Shown one piece after another: positions 1-6,076 of a DNA stretch of 8,291 nucleotides. Every line of letters starts with the position of its first letter. Position 1 is the stretch's first letter. The translations under genes and the position numbers were made by a program. The notes beneath the pieces are model-generated. The model did no database searches, was not told the DNA's origin, and saw only the letters and a program-made list of their open reading frames with translations. Source of the stretch: Bacteroidota bacterium (lineage in GTDB: Bacteria > Bacteroidota > Bacteroidia > Chitinophagales > LD1); the NCBI GenBank assembly GCA_023428205.1, contig JAEYZB010000055.1:1-8291 (forward strand), given 5' to 3'.

Positions 1-728
1 ACGAGGGGATGTTTCTTATCACGACTCATAAAGGCACAAAAATTCACGCTTCGACCATTTTTATTGCTGCAGGTTTGGGATGTTTTGAGCCTAAACGTCC
101 ACCTATCGCGAATATTCGAGACTTTGAAGAAAAAGGCGTGGACTATATGGTACGCAATCCCGAAAAATATCGCGATAAAACGGTCGTGATTTCCGGTGGT
201 GGCGACTCGGCTTTGGACTGGACTATTTTCCTTGCTGATGTGGCGAAAAAAGTAACGATTGTGCATCGAAGAGACAGTTTCCGTGGGCATTTGGATTCGG
301 TGCAAAAGGTGATGGATTTAGCCAATGCCGGAAAAATAAATGTAATTACCGAAGCGGAAATTGTGGGTGTAAACGGAAGTGAAAACCTACAGGAAGTAAT
401 ATTGAAAAAGAATAGCGGTGAAGAATTAAAATTGGCAACTGAATATTGGTTGCCACTCTATGGTTTATCGCCACAACTTGGACCGATTGCAAACTGGGGA
501 TTGAACATTGACAAAAAATCCATTGTGGTAAACACGGATGATTATAGTACAAACGTAAAAGGCATTTTTGCGGTAGGCGACATCAACGAGTACACCGGAA
601 AATTAAAACTGATTTTGTGTGGTTTCCACGAAGCGACTTTAGCCGTGCAATCGGCTTTTGCGATTTGTTATCCTGATAAGAAAAAGCATTTCAAATACAC
701 AACTGTTGCGGGAATAGAAGAATTCTAA
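1..728 (+). CDS. Ferredoxin--NADP(+) reductase, thioredoxin-reductase-like type (5'-truncated by window edge)
   Basis: This FAD/NADPH flavoenzyme would move electrons between NADPH and ferredoxin in the cytoplasm. The frame is already open at base 3, so the ATG at 9 is an internal Met and roughly the first 100 residues, including the N-terminal FAD-binding motif, lie left of the window. Numbering from that Met, IFIAAGLG (18-25) closes the first FAD segment, GGGDSA (63-68) is the NADPH-binding glycine motif, HRRDSFR (86-92) fits the NADP 2'-phosphate-binding region, and FAVGDI (187-192) with the following KLKLILCGFHEA is the C-terminal FAD contact. No CxxC disulfide is present in the NADPH domain, where true thioredoxin reductases carry theirs; this favours the ferredoxin reductase (YumC-like) branch. 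The stop lies only 58 nt before the preferred ferredoxin start, consistent with an enzyme-substrate operon. Thioredoxin reductase is the main alternative and is less likely. Confidence 0.88.
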   Translation, partial: EGMFLITTHKGTKIHASTIFIAAGLGCFEPKRPPIANIRDFEEKGVDYMVRNPEKYRDKTVVISGGGDSALDWTIFLADVAKKVTIVHRRDSFRGHLDSVQKVMDLANAGKINVITEAEIVGVNGSENLQEVILKKNSGEELKLATEYWLPLYGLSPQLGPIANWGLNIDKKSIVVNTDDYSTNVKGIFAVGDINEYTGKLKLILCGFHEATLAVQSAFAICYPDKKKHFKYTTVAGIEEF

Positions 729-775
729 AAAGTGAAAAATGGCGCTTGATGTTCTCAATGCTACCAACGAAATAC

Positions 776-780
776 AGGAA
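776..780 (+). promoter_or_regulatory. Shine-Dalgarno-like AGGAA that supports the ferredoxin start at 787
   Basis: AGGAA lies 6 nt before the ATG at 787 and inside the 5' extension that would be coding if translation began at 739. No comparable purine stretch with good spacing precedes 739. Most other genes here have A/T-rich leaders without such a site, so this is modest evidence for the internal start. Confidence 0.4.
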
Positions 781-786
781 CGAAAA

Positions 787-1116
787 ATGTCAGTAAACGA
801 AGTTCAAATAACAATCATTGACCGAGAAGGTGCGACACATCATATTACGGTGCCGACAGATATGAATCTGAATTTGATGGAGGTTTGCCGCATGAATAAC
901 TTTGGAGTAGAAGGTACCTGTGGCGGAATGGCGCTTTGCGCTTCGTGTCAATGTTATGTTGAAAGTGACCACAATTTACCCGAACAAAGCAATGATGAAC
1001 TTGATATGCTTGATCAAGCGTTTTTCGTAGATCCCAATAGTCGCTTAGGTTGCCAAATCAGAATGACAAAAGAAATTGAGGGTTTGGTGGTAAGAATTGC
1101 GCCAAGTAGTGAGTAA
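787..1116 (+). CDS. 2Fe-2S ferredoxin, adrenodoxin-like
   Basis: This is a small cytoplasmic one-electron carrier, likely the redox partner of the reductase just upstream. The cluster ligands follow the adrenodoxin-type pattern: GTCGGMALCASC gives C-x5-C-x2-C, and the fourth Cys is in RLGCQI 34 residues later. Counted from the start at 787 these are C45, C51, C54 and C89; C56 is an extra Cys beside the third ligand. I chose the ATG at 787 because it gives 109 residues, the usual length for the family, begins just before the first beta strand (VQITIID), and has AGGAA 6 nt upstream. An in-frame ATG at 739 would add 16 residues and sit 10 nt after the reductase stop; it cannot be excluded because Bacteroidota rarely depend on Shine-Dalgarno sites. 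Roles in Fe-S assembly or supply of an oxygenase are possible but not shown by the neighbours. Confidence 0.9.
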   Translation: MSVNEVQITIIDREGATHHITVPTDMNLNLMEVCRMNNFGVEGTCGGMALCASCQCYVESDHNLPEQSNDELDMLDQAFFVDPNSRLGCQIRMTKEIEGLVVRIAPSSE

Positions 1117-1120
1117 AACG

Positions 1121-1180
1121 TGCTCGTTTTATCACACCACTTCAAATGGTTTTAAAAAACGAGCAGGATAGATGTTTTTT
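1121..1180 (+). terminator. Candidate terminator between convergent ferredoxin and TlpA-like genes
   Basis: A perfect 10-bp inverted repeat is formed by TGCTCGTTTT (1121-1130) and AAAACGAGCA (1156-1165), with a 25-nt loop, starting 4 nt after the ferredoxin stop. A run of six T follows at 1175-1180, about 9 nt beyond the stem. The minus-strand gene ends at 1179, so the same stem could serve both converging transcripts. The long loop and offset T-run make this an imperfect intrinsic terminator, so confidence is moderate. Confidence 0.45.
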
Positions 1181-2318
1181 ATTTCAATACTTCTGCCAGT
1201 TTTCGATCTAAATCTTCACCGCGCAAATTTTTGGCAATGATTTTTCCTTCTTTATCCAATAAAAACTGAGCAGGAATACTGGCTACTCCATAAGTCGCGG
1301 CTGCTTGGCTTTTCCAACCTTTCAGGTCACTTACGTGGTCTTTCCAAACAAGTCCGTCTTGTGCGATGGCGTTTATCCATTTGTTTTTATCCTGGTCAAG
1401 CGACACGCTGTAGATAGCAAATCCTTTATCCTTGTATTTTTTGTAAGCGGCTACTACTGCGGGATTTTCGCGTCTGCACGGCCCGCACCAAGAAGCCCAA
1501 AAATCTAACAATACGACTTTGCCACGAAGCGATGAAAGTTTGATGTTTTGTCCATCAGGAGATGGGTATTCCAAATCCGGTGCTTCTGCTCCGATGGCTG
1601 TTTTTGCCGATTTCTCTTCCTCTGCTTTTTGCGCTTTGATTTGTTCTTCCAATTGCAAATAGGCGCCTTTCATTTCTTTCGTGTATGAGGAATTTGGATA
1701 TTCTTTTTCCAGGCGCTCTACTATCATTTTTGCTTCATTCGGATATTTCGGCATTGGTAAATAACTTAAGTAATACAGCGCAACAAAAGCGTCTTTGGCG
1801 TTGGCAGCACTCTGGGTCAACCCTTTTTCAAAGGCTACGCCTGCGGCTTGAATGCTTTGTGCTAATAGTTGCAAGCTGTCTGTTGGTGCTCCTGCATTTT
1901 GTTTTTCGTAAAAGGCTTCGTTCATAGCCTGCAAATCTTGTTGGTTTTTTGAGATGCTTTTCACGGCTACATCCATTTCCGCTACTGCATCTGTTCCGCT
2001 GATTTGGTATTTCACCGGTTCTTGCAAATTGCCTGAAAAGGAGTAGTCAGCATTTTCAAGTAAGAGAAACCAACCTACTTTATCTACTCGCAAACGATAA
2101 AATCCTTTGTCCGCAAAGCTGCTAAGTTTAAATTTTCCGCTTGCATCGACTGTTCCTGAATCAATGGCTACAACTTGGCGCATATTTAGTCTTTCTAATA
2201 TCACTTTTTTGCCGGAAGCGTTTTCCAGTTTTCCTTCAATGGTGTATTTGTCTCCTCCACCTGATGATTTACACGACATGAATACAGTAAGTAACAGTAT
2301 GCTGAATATTTTTTTCAT
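1179..2318 (-). CDS. TlpA-like thioredoxin-fold lipoprotein with DUF4369-type N-terminus
   Basis: This is a predicted periplasm-facing, membrane-anchored thiol-disulfide protein of 379 residues. A Lys-Lys start and hydrophobic stretch end in FMSC, so C16 is the likely lipidated residue, followed by a Ser/Gly-rich linker. Residues about 24-110 form a beta-rich module (YTIEGKLENASGKKVILERL, then a GTVDASGKF turn) typical of DUF4369. Residues about 120-235 are mostly helical and rich in Gln, Glu, Lys and Ala. Residues about 243-379 are an AhpC/TSA-Redoxin-type thioredoxin fold, with the redox site WCGPC (277-281) and the cis-Pro loop SIPA (P349). Such proteins are common in Bacteroidota and may reduce disulfides in envelope proteins or cytochrome c maturation clients; the specific client is unknown. 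The gene starts 22 nt after gatB ends on the same strand, so cotranscription is likely. Confidence 0.9.
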   Translation of the reverse strand: MKKIFSILLLTVFMSCKSSGGGDKYTIEGKLENASGKKVILERLNMRQVVAIDSGTVDASGKFKLSSFADKGFYRLRVDKVGWFLLLENADYSFSGNLQEPVKYQISGTDAVAEMDVAVKSISKNQQDLQAMNEAFYEKQNAGAPTDSLQLLAQSIQAAGVAFEKGLTQSAANAKDAFVALYYLSYLPMPKYPNEAKMIVERLEKEYPNSSYTKEMKGAYLQLEEQIKAQKAEEEKSAKTAIGAEAPDLEYPSPDGQNIKLSSLRGKVVLLDFWASWCGPCRRENPAVVAAYKKYKDKGFAIYSVSLDQDKNKWINAIAQDGLVWKDHVSDLKGWKSQAAATYGVASIPAQFLLDKEGKIIAKNLRGEDLDRKLAEVLK

Positions 2319-2340
2319 TTGAATGGTGTTTATTGTTTTT

Positions 2341-3792
2341 TTATCCTAGTTTTTCGTTTAATAGTTTGCTTGTCAGTTTCGGGTCAGCTTTACCTTTTGA
2401 GATTTTCATTACTTCACCTACGAAAAGTCCCATCAATCCTTTCTTTCCGTTTTTGTATTCTTCCACTTTTTCCGGCATTGAATTTAAAACTTGCGTAATA
2501 AAATCGTCTATCAATCCCGCATCTGAATTTTGCAGCAAGTTCAATTCTTCTGCAATTTGCAAAGGCGTTTTACTCGGTGCGATAACTAATTCAGGGAATA
2601 TTTTTTGCGAAGCGGTAGAGAAATTGGTTTTCCCTTCATCTATTAAATTTATCAAGGCCGCAAGCGATGAAGTGGAAACTTTAAAGTCTTTAATTTCCAG
2701 CCCGTTTTCATTCAAATACGATTTCACGGGACCGAGAATCCAGTTTGATGCGGCTTTGTAATTTTTCGTTTGGGCAATCAAATCATTGAAATAAAAAGCT
2801 AAGTCCTTGTCATCGGTAATTACTTTGGCATCGTAAGCCGGCAGTCCGAAAGTAGTTGTATATTCTTCAATCAATTTTTTCGGCAACTTCGGCATATTGG
2901 CTTTTACTTGCTCCACATAGCTTTCCGTAACAATCACAGGCGGTAAATCCGGCTCCGGAAAATAACGGTAATCATGCGCAAATTCTTTGCTTCGCTGCCC
3001 GATTGTTTGTCCTGTATTGGCATCAAAACCGCGTGTTTCCTGTGAAATAGTTCCGCCTTCTTCCACAATATCTATCTGCCGAATAAATTCTGATTCTATC
3101 GCACGTTTCACATTGCGAATGGAGTTCATGTTTTTCACTTCCACGCGGGTGTTCAAAATAGTTTCTCCTTTCAATCGTACAGAAATATTGGCATCACAAC
3201 GCATGCTTCCCTCTTCCATATAGCCATCGCAAATATCTAAGAAGCGAACCAGTTTACGGACTTCTGTTAAATACTGATAGGCTTCATCGCTGCTGCGAAT
3301 GTCCGGTTCGGTAACAATTTCAATCAAGGGAACTCCTGCGCGGTTCAAATCGACCAAGGTAAAAAACGGATCTAGGTCGTGAATTGATTTTCCCGCGTCT
3401 TCTTCCATGTGGATTCGGTGAATGCGTACTATTTTTTCTTGCCCATTTACGTCAAACGAAATATGTCCGTTGGTGCAAATAGGGGTTTTGTCTTGTGTGA
3501 TTTGGTAGCCTTTCGGTAAGTCGGCATAGAAATAATTTTTGCGGGCGAATTCGTTCAGTTCACGAATTTCGCAATCGGTAGCAATGCCCATTTTTACCGC
3601 ATATTCTATGGCTTTTTTATTCACTTTTGGAAGCGTTCCCGGGTGTCCAAGCGAAAGCGGACTCACTTGTGTATTGGGGGAAGTGCCATACTCGGTAGAG
3701 TCACTACAATACATTTTGCTTGCGGTAGAAAGTTGCGCGTGAACCTCTAAACCCACTATTAATTCGTACTTTGAATATTTATCGTCTTGCAT
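2341..3792 (-). CDS. gatB: Aspartyl/glutamyl-tRNA(Asn/Gln) amidotransferase subunit B
   Basis: GatB is the kinase/transamidase subunit of cytoplasmic GatCAB. The complex phosphorylates Glu or Asp misacylated on tRNA(Gln) or tRNA(Asn) and replaces the phosphate with ammonia channelled from GatA. The 483-residue length is normal for the family and the protein looks intact. Recognisable stretches are VGLEVHAQLSTASKMYC (13-29), LGHPGTLP (48-55), RKNYFYADLPKGYQI (84-98), LVDLNRAGVPLIEIVTEPD (146-164), GSMRCDANISVR (195-206) and EVKNMNS (218-224). The YqeY-like tRNA-binding C-terminus includes LMGLFVGEVMK (453-463). The start at 3792 is chosen because the VGLEVH core begins 13 residues later. gatA and gatC are not in the window, so the complex is encoded at more than one locus or beyond the edges. 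Which tRNA is used cannot be told from this subunit alone. Confidence 0.98.
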   Translation of the reverse strand: MQDDKYSKYELIVGLEVHAQLSTASKMYCSDSTEYGTSPNTQVSPLSLGHPGTLPKVNKKAIEYAVKMGIATDCEIRELNEFARKNYFYADLPKGYQITQDKTPICTNGHISFDVNGQEKIVRIHRIHMEEDAGKSIHDLDPFFTLVDLNRAGVPLIEIVTEPDIRSSDEAYQYLTEVRKLVRFLDICDGYMEEGSMRCDANISVRLKGETILNTRVEVKNMNSIRNVKRAIESEFIRQIDIVEEGGTISQETRGFDANTGQTIGQRSKEFAHDYRYFPEPDLPPVIVTESYVEQVKANMPKLPKKLIEEYTTTFGLPAYDAKVITDDKDLAFYFNDLIAQTKNYKAASNWILGPVKSYLNENGLEIKDFKVSTSSLAALINLIDEGKTNFSTASQKIFPELVIAPSKTPLQIAEELNLLQNSDAGLIDDFITQVLNSMPEKVEEYKNGKKGLMGLFVGEVMKISKGKADPKLTSKLLNEKLG

Positions 3793-3810
3793 CGTAAAAA
3801 AACAGAGGGC

Positions 3811-3840
3811 GCAAGTTAGAAAAAAACGTTGTATGGCGAA
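3811..3840 (-). promoter_or_regulatory. Candidate Bacteroidota-type promoter for gatB
   Basis: Read on the minus strand, TTCG (3840-3837) and TAACTTGC (3818-3811) are separated by 18 nt and approximate the TTTG / TAnnTTTG elements of the Bacteroidota major sigma factor. The -7 element ends 18 nt before the gatB ATG, implying a very short leader. The match is incomplete and chosen by eye in AT-rich DNA. Confidence 0.3.
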
Positions 3841-3901
3841 AAAGCCGAATTTCTCTACGGATTATCTTATGCGAGATTAACAATTTAGTTTGTCTTAAAG
3901 T

Positions 3902-3931
3902 TTTGCGAAACAGCTCAAACTCCTACCTTCA
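3902..3931 (+). promoter_or_regulatory. Candidate Bacteroidota-type promoter for the outer-membrane protein gene
   Basis: TTTG (3902-3905) lies 18 nt before TACCTTCA (3924-3931), which matches TAnnTTTG at four of six fixed positions. The ATG at 3953 follows 21 nt later across an A/T-rich leader with no Shine-Dalgarno site, the usual arrangement in this phylum. It lies in the 160-bp divergent gap shared with gatB. Confidence 0.45.
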
Positions 3932-3952
3932 TTTTATCAAAATCAAATTATT

Positions 3953-4996
3953 ATGAAAAAAGTATTACTCTCGATGTTTGTGGTGTGCGGTGTTTCGGCA
4001 GTTTCTTTTGCCCAAGGGTTTTATTTAAAAGTACAAGGAGGCTATAATTTCAACGGATTACAATCGAATGAGAGCCTGACTGCTCCTAAAGTTAGTGGAA
4101 ATACAGCCGATTTGAGATCGGACGGTTTGGTGCCTATGGCAAATATTAATGAATTAGATTCTACCTATACACCCGTAAAAAGTTCTTATGGTAAAGGCGG
4201 CAATCTTTCATTAGGTGTAGGTTATATGATTAATAAGTGGTTTGGGGTAGAATTAGGGGCAAATTATTTATGGGGAGGAACTACGTCATCGACTGTAACA
4301 ACAATTCTTGCACCAAATAATACGATACCGGCTAACCCTACTACCGCAACGGCTAAAATCAATACTCACACAAACGGTTTATCTCTTTCGCCTGCATTGG
4401 TTTTTGTAGCAGCCATACCGAAGTGGCCTGTTGAACCGTACGCTAAAGTGGGTTTAGCTTTGCCGGTTTATGGAAAGGTGGTGCATACAGTGGATGTAAC
4501 GCTTCCTGAATATAACTCCGTCCTTTATAATAATTCTTATTTAGGAAAAGAAAATCACATGGAACTGGAGACAGAAGGAACCGTATCATTGGGTGTAAAT
4601 TGGTCGATAGGGGTTCGCTATACTCCTAAACAGCTTCCGTTCATTACGGTTTATGCAGAATCAAACGGTCAATGGTTGAATGTGCGTGGCAAATCAACTA
4701 AAATAACGGTTTATGAAACTTCAGATGGCAATGGGGTAATGGTAGATAGAATTAATAACACAGACCCTAGTTTGAACAGACCTATATACAGAACAGAATT
4801 TATTTATCACGATGCCTTGGACGGAAGTAGTAATAATGGAGAGTTTAATAGATATTATAAAGGATATGACCCCAATAAACCCAAAGATGATCTCCGTCCG
4901 ATAGCGCCATTCAGCAATATTGGAATACAAGTGGGTATTCAGTTAAACTTCAGCAAAGAGGCATTGGGTAGTTTAAAAAAGAAAAAAGCGGAGTAA
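3953..4996 (+). CDS. Outer-membrane beta-barrel protein (porin-like family)
   Basis: This 347-residue secreted protein is probably an outer-membrane barrel of unknown substrate. A Sec signal peptide (MKKVLLSMFVVCGVSAVSFA) gives likely cleavage near residue 20, before QGFYLKVQGGYNF. The mature part shows alternating amphipathic strands with Gly/aromatic turns: NLSLGVGYMINKWFGVELGANYLWGG near 84-109, LSLSPALVFVAA near 143-154, VEPYAKVGLALPVYGKVV near 160-177, and SLGVNWSIGVRYTP near 212-225. The last strand, NIGIQVGIQLNF near 322-333, ends in Phe as barrel C-termini usually do, but 14 further residues ending in a Lys run (SLKKKKAE) follow it. Polar Asn/Thr/Asp-rich segments between strands look like extracellular loops. 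It has its own candidate promoter and 129 nt separate it from the next gene. A porin, adhesin or structural barrel would all fit. Confidence 0.85.
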   Translation: MKKVLLSMFVVCGVSAVSFAQGFYLKVQGGYNFNGLQSNESLTAPKVSGNTADLRSDGLVPMANINELDSTYTPVKSSYGKGGNLSLGVGYMINKWFGVELGANYLWGGTTSSTVTTILAPNNTIPANPTTATAKINTHTNGLSLSPALVFVAAIPKWPVEPYAKVGLALPVYGKVVHTVDVTLPEYNSVLYNNSYLGKENHMELETEGTVSLGVNWSIGVRYTPKQLPFITVYAESNGQWLNVRGKSTKITVYETSDGNGVMVDRINNTDPSLNRPIYRTEFIYHDALDGSSNNGEFNRYYKGYDPNKPKDDLRPIAPFSNIGIQVGIQLNFSKEALGSLKKKKAE

Positions 4997-5075
4997 TTGA
5001 TTGAAACCGGATTGTTAACTGACGATTAAGTTTCGTATAAAACAACATTTTTTACTTTTAGGTAAGGTACTATTC

Positions 5076-5105
5076 TTAGTATTTTATAATTATTTACTAT
5101 CTTCG
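5076..5105 (+). promoter_or_regulatory. Weak candidate promoter for the small lipoprotein gene
   Basis: TTAG (5076-5079) and TATCTTCG (5098-5105) are spaced 18 nt apart. The second element matches TAnnTTTG at five of six fixed positions, while the upstream element is poor. The ATG at 5126 follows 20 nt later. The rest of the 4997-5125 gap is AT-rich, and I saw no clear terminator in it. Confidence 0.3.
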
Positions 5106-5125
5106 GCATCTAAAATTTTGGGTTT

Positions 5126-5497
5126 ATGAAATGGATTTATGTATTTATCGGACTGCTTCTTTTTAGTGTATCCGGTTGCGTGAAAGAATGTGATGCGACC
5201 TATGACCGCAGCGATTTAAAAATCACCAAAACAGCGGACGGCATAAAGGTGAATAATAAATATTCTTTGCCTGTGGTTGTGAAAACTATCATTGTTTATA
5301 ATGCGTCAGATTCGGTTATTGGCGGCTTTTCGGGCGATGAAAAAATCCTAAGCCTTTTTTCACACACGTTCCAATTTGAAGACTTTGAATTGACAGACAC
5401 CTCTGCAAATATTACTGCGGCTGCTGTTTTGTATCAGCGCCAGTATTGCGATTACGGAGCTGATGGAAATTATGACTCTCGGAAAGTAGAGTTCTGA
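5126..5497 (+). CDS. Small predicted lipoprotein of unknown function
   Basis: I do not recognise the family of this 123-residue protein. The N-terminus (Lys2, then a hydrophobic run) ends in a good lipobox, VSGC, with C18 as the predicted lipidated residue, so the mature protein of about 106 residues should be anchored in the envelope and face the periplasm or the cell surface. Two other cysteines, C22 and C108, could form a disulfide linking the N-terminal end to the C-terminal region. The middle looks beta-rich (DLKITKTADGIKVNNKYSLPVVVKTIIVYN near 30-59), compatible with a small Ig-like or beta-sandwich fold, but that is inference. It lies between an outer-membrane barrel gene and a SlyD-like gene on the same strand, with gaps of 129 and 49 nt. 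The signal peptide and coding-like codon use make it a real gene. Confidence 0.75.
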   Translation: MKWIYVFIGLLLFSVSGCVKECDATYDRSDLKITKTADGIKVNNKYSLPVVVKTIIVYNASDSVIGGFSGDEKILSLFSHTFQFEDFELTDTSANITAAAVLYQRQYCDYGADGNYDSRKVEF

Positions 5498-5546
5498 TTT
5501 ATTTTATAAACTTGCTCGTTTTTTTCACCCATTTAAATAAAACACG

Positions 5547-6053
5547 ATGGCGGTAAGCCCAAATAAAGTAGTGAGTATTTCGTACGAACTGCGTACAGAA
5601 CCCAACGGTCCGATTGCAGACCAAGCAACAAAAAGTTCCCCTTTTGAATTTTTAAGCGGACACGGAAATTTGTTGGATAAATTTGAAGAACATATCACCG
5701 GTTTAGAAATCGGACGCACATTTGCGTTTATTCTTTCTCCCGAAGATGGTTATGGCGAATACGAACAAGAAGCCGTGATTACTATGCCGAAAAATGCATT
5801 TGTGTTGGACGGAGAAGATGCTTCCGATTTGATTGTATTGGGAAATATAATTCCATTGCAAGACCAAAACGGGCACCCGTTTCAAGGCAAAATCACAGCC
5901 ATTAGCGATACGGAAGTTACTATTGATATGAATCACCCTTTTGCAGGAAAATTCTTGCATTTTTCAGGTGAAATATTAGGTATTCGCGAGGCGCATGAAA
6001 GTGAACTTGCACATGGACATATCCACGCACACGGAGACCATAGCCATCACTAA
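5547..6053 (+). CDS. slyD: SlyD-like FKBP-type peptidyl-prolyl cis-trans isomerase
   Basis: This cytoplasmic prolyl isomerase and probable chaperone has 168 residues and no signal peptide. The FKBP half appears as VSISYELRTEPNGPIAD (9-25), PFEFLSGHGNLLDKFEEHITGLEIG (32-56) and the PEDGYGEY loop (65-72). Between about 75 and 128 lies the insert-in-flap segment of SlyD proteins, which provides chaperone activity in studied members. The family signature MNHPFAGK (128-135) then returns to the FKBP fold, with Phe where PLAG is usual. The last 13 residues contain seven His (HGHIHAHGDHSHH), a metal-binding tail like that which binds nickel and zinc in E. coli SlyD. No hydrogenase or urease gene is in the window, so a nickel-delivery role is not supported locally. 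The glycosyltransferase starts 23 nt downstream, so cotranscription is plausible without a shared function. Confidence 0.93.
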   Translation: MAVSPNKVVSISYELRTEPNGPIADQATKSSPFEFLSGHGNLLDKFEEHITGLEIGRTFAFILSPEDGYGEYEQEAVITMPKNAFVLDGEDASDLIVLGNIIPLQDQNGHPFQGKITAISDTEVTIDMNHPFAGKFLHFSGEILGIREAHESELAHGHIHAHGDHSHH

Positions 6054-6076
6054 ATACAACAGTTGATTTACGGAAT

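Noticed and set aside
9..11. ATG at 9 as the true start of the ferredoxin reductase
   Set aside because: The frame is open upstream to the window edge, and the translation begins in the middle of a conserved FAD domain, so the gene is cut by the window.
2333..2761. 142-codon open frame on the plus strand opposite the gatB 3' end
   Set aside because: It lies entirely antisense to a clearly conserved gatB C-terminus; its translation is Phe/Ser-rich and resembles no family I know.
4997..5060. Possible terminator after the outer-membrane protein gene (GAAAC / GTTTC arms)
   Set aside because: Five base pairs around a loop of about 25 nt, with no T-run directly after the stem.
5506..5525. Possible terminator (AAAC-TTGCTC-GTTT followed by T) between the lipoprotein and SlyD-like genes
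   Set aside because: The stem is only 4 bp and AT-rich; too weak to call although the T-run is real.
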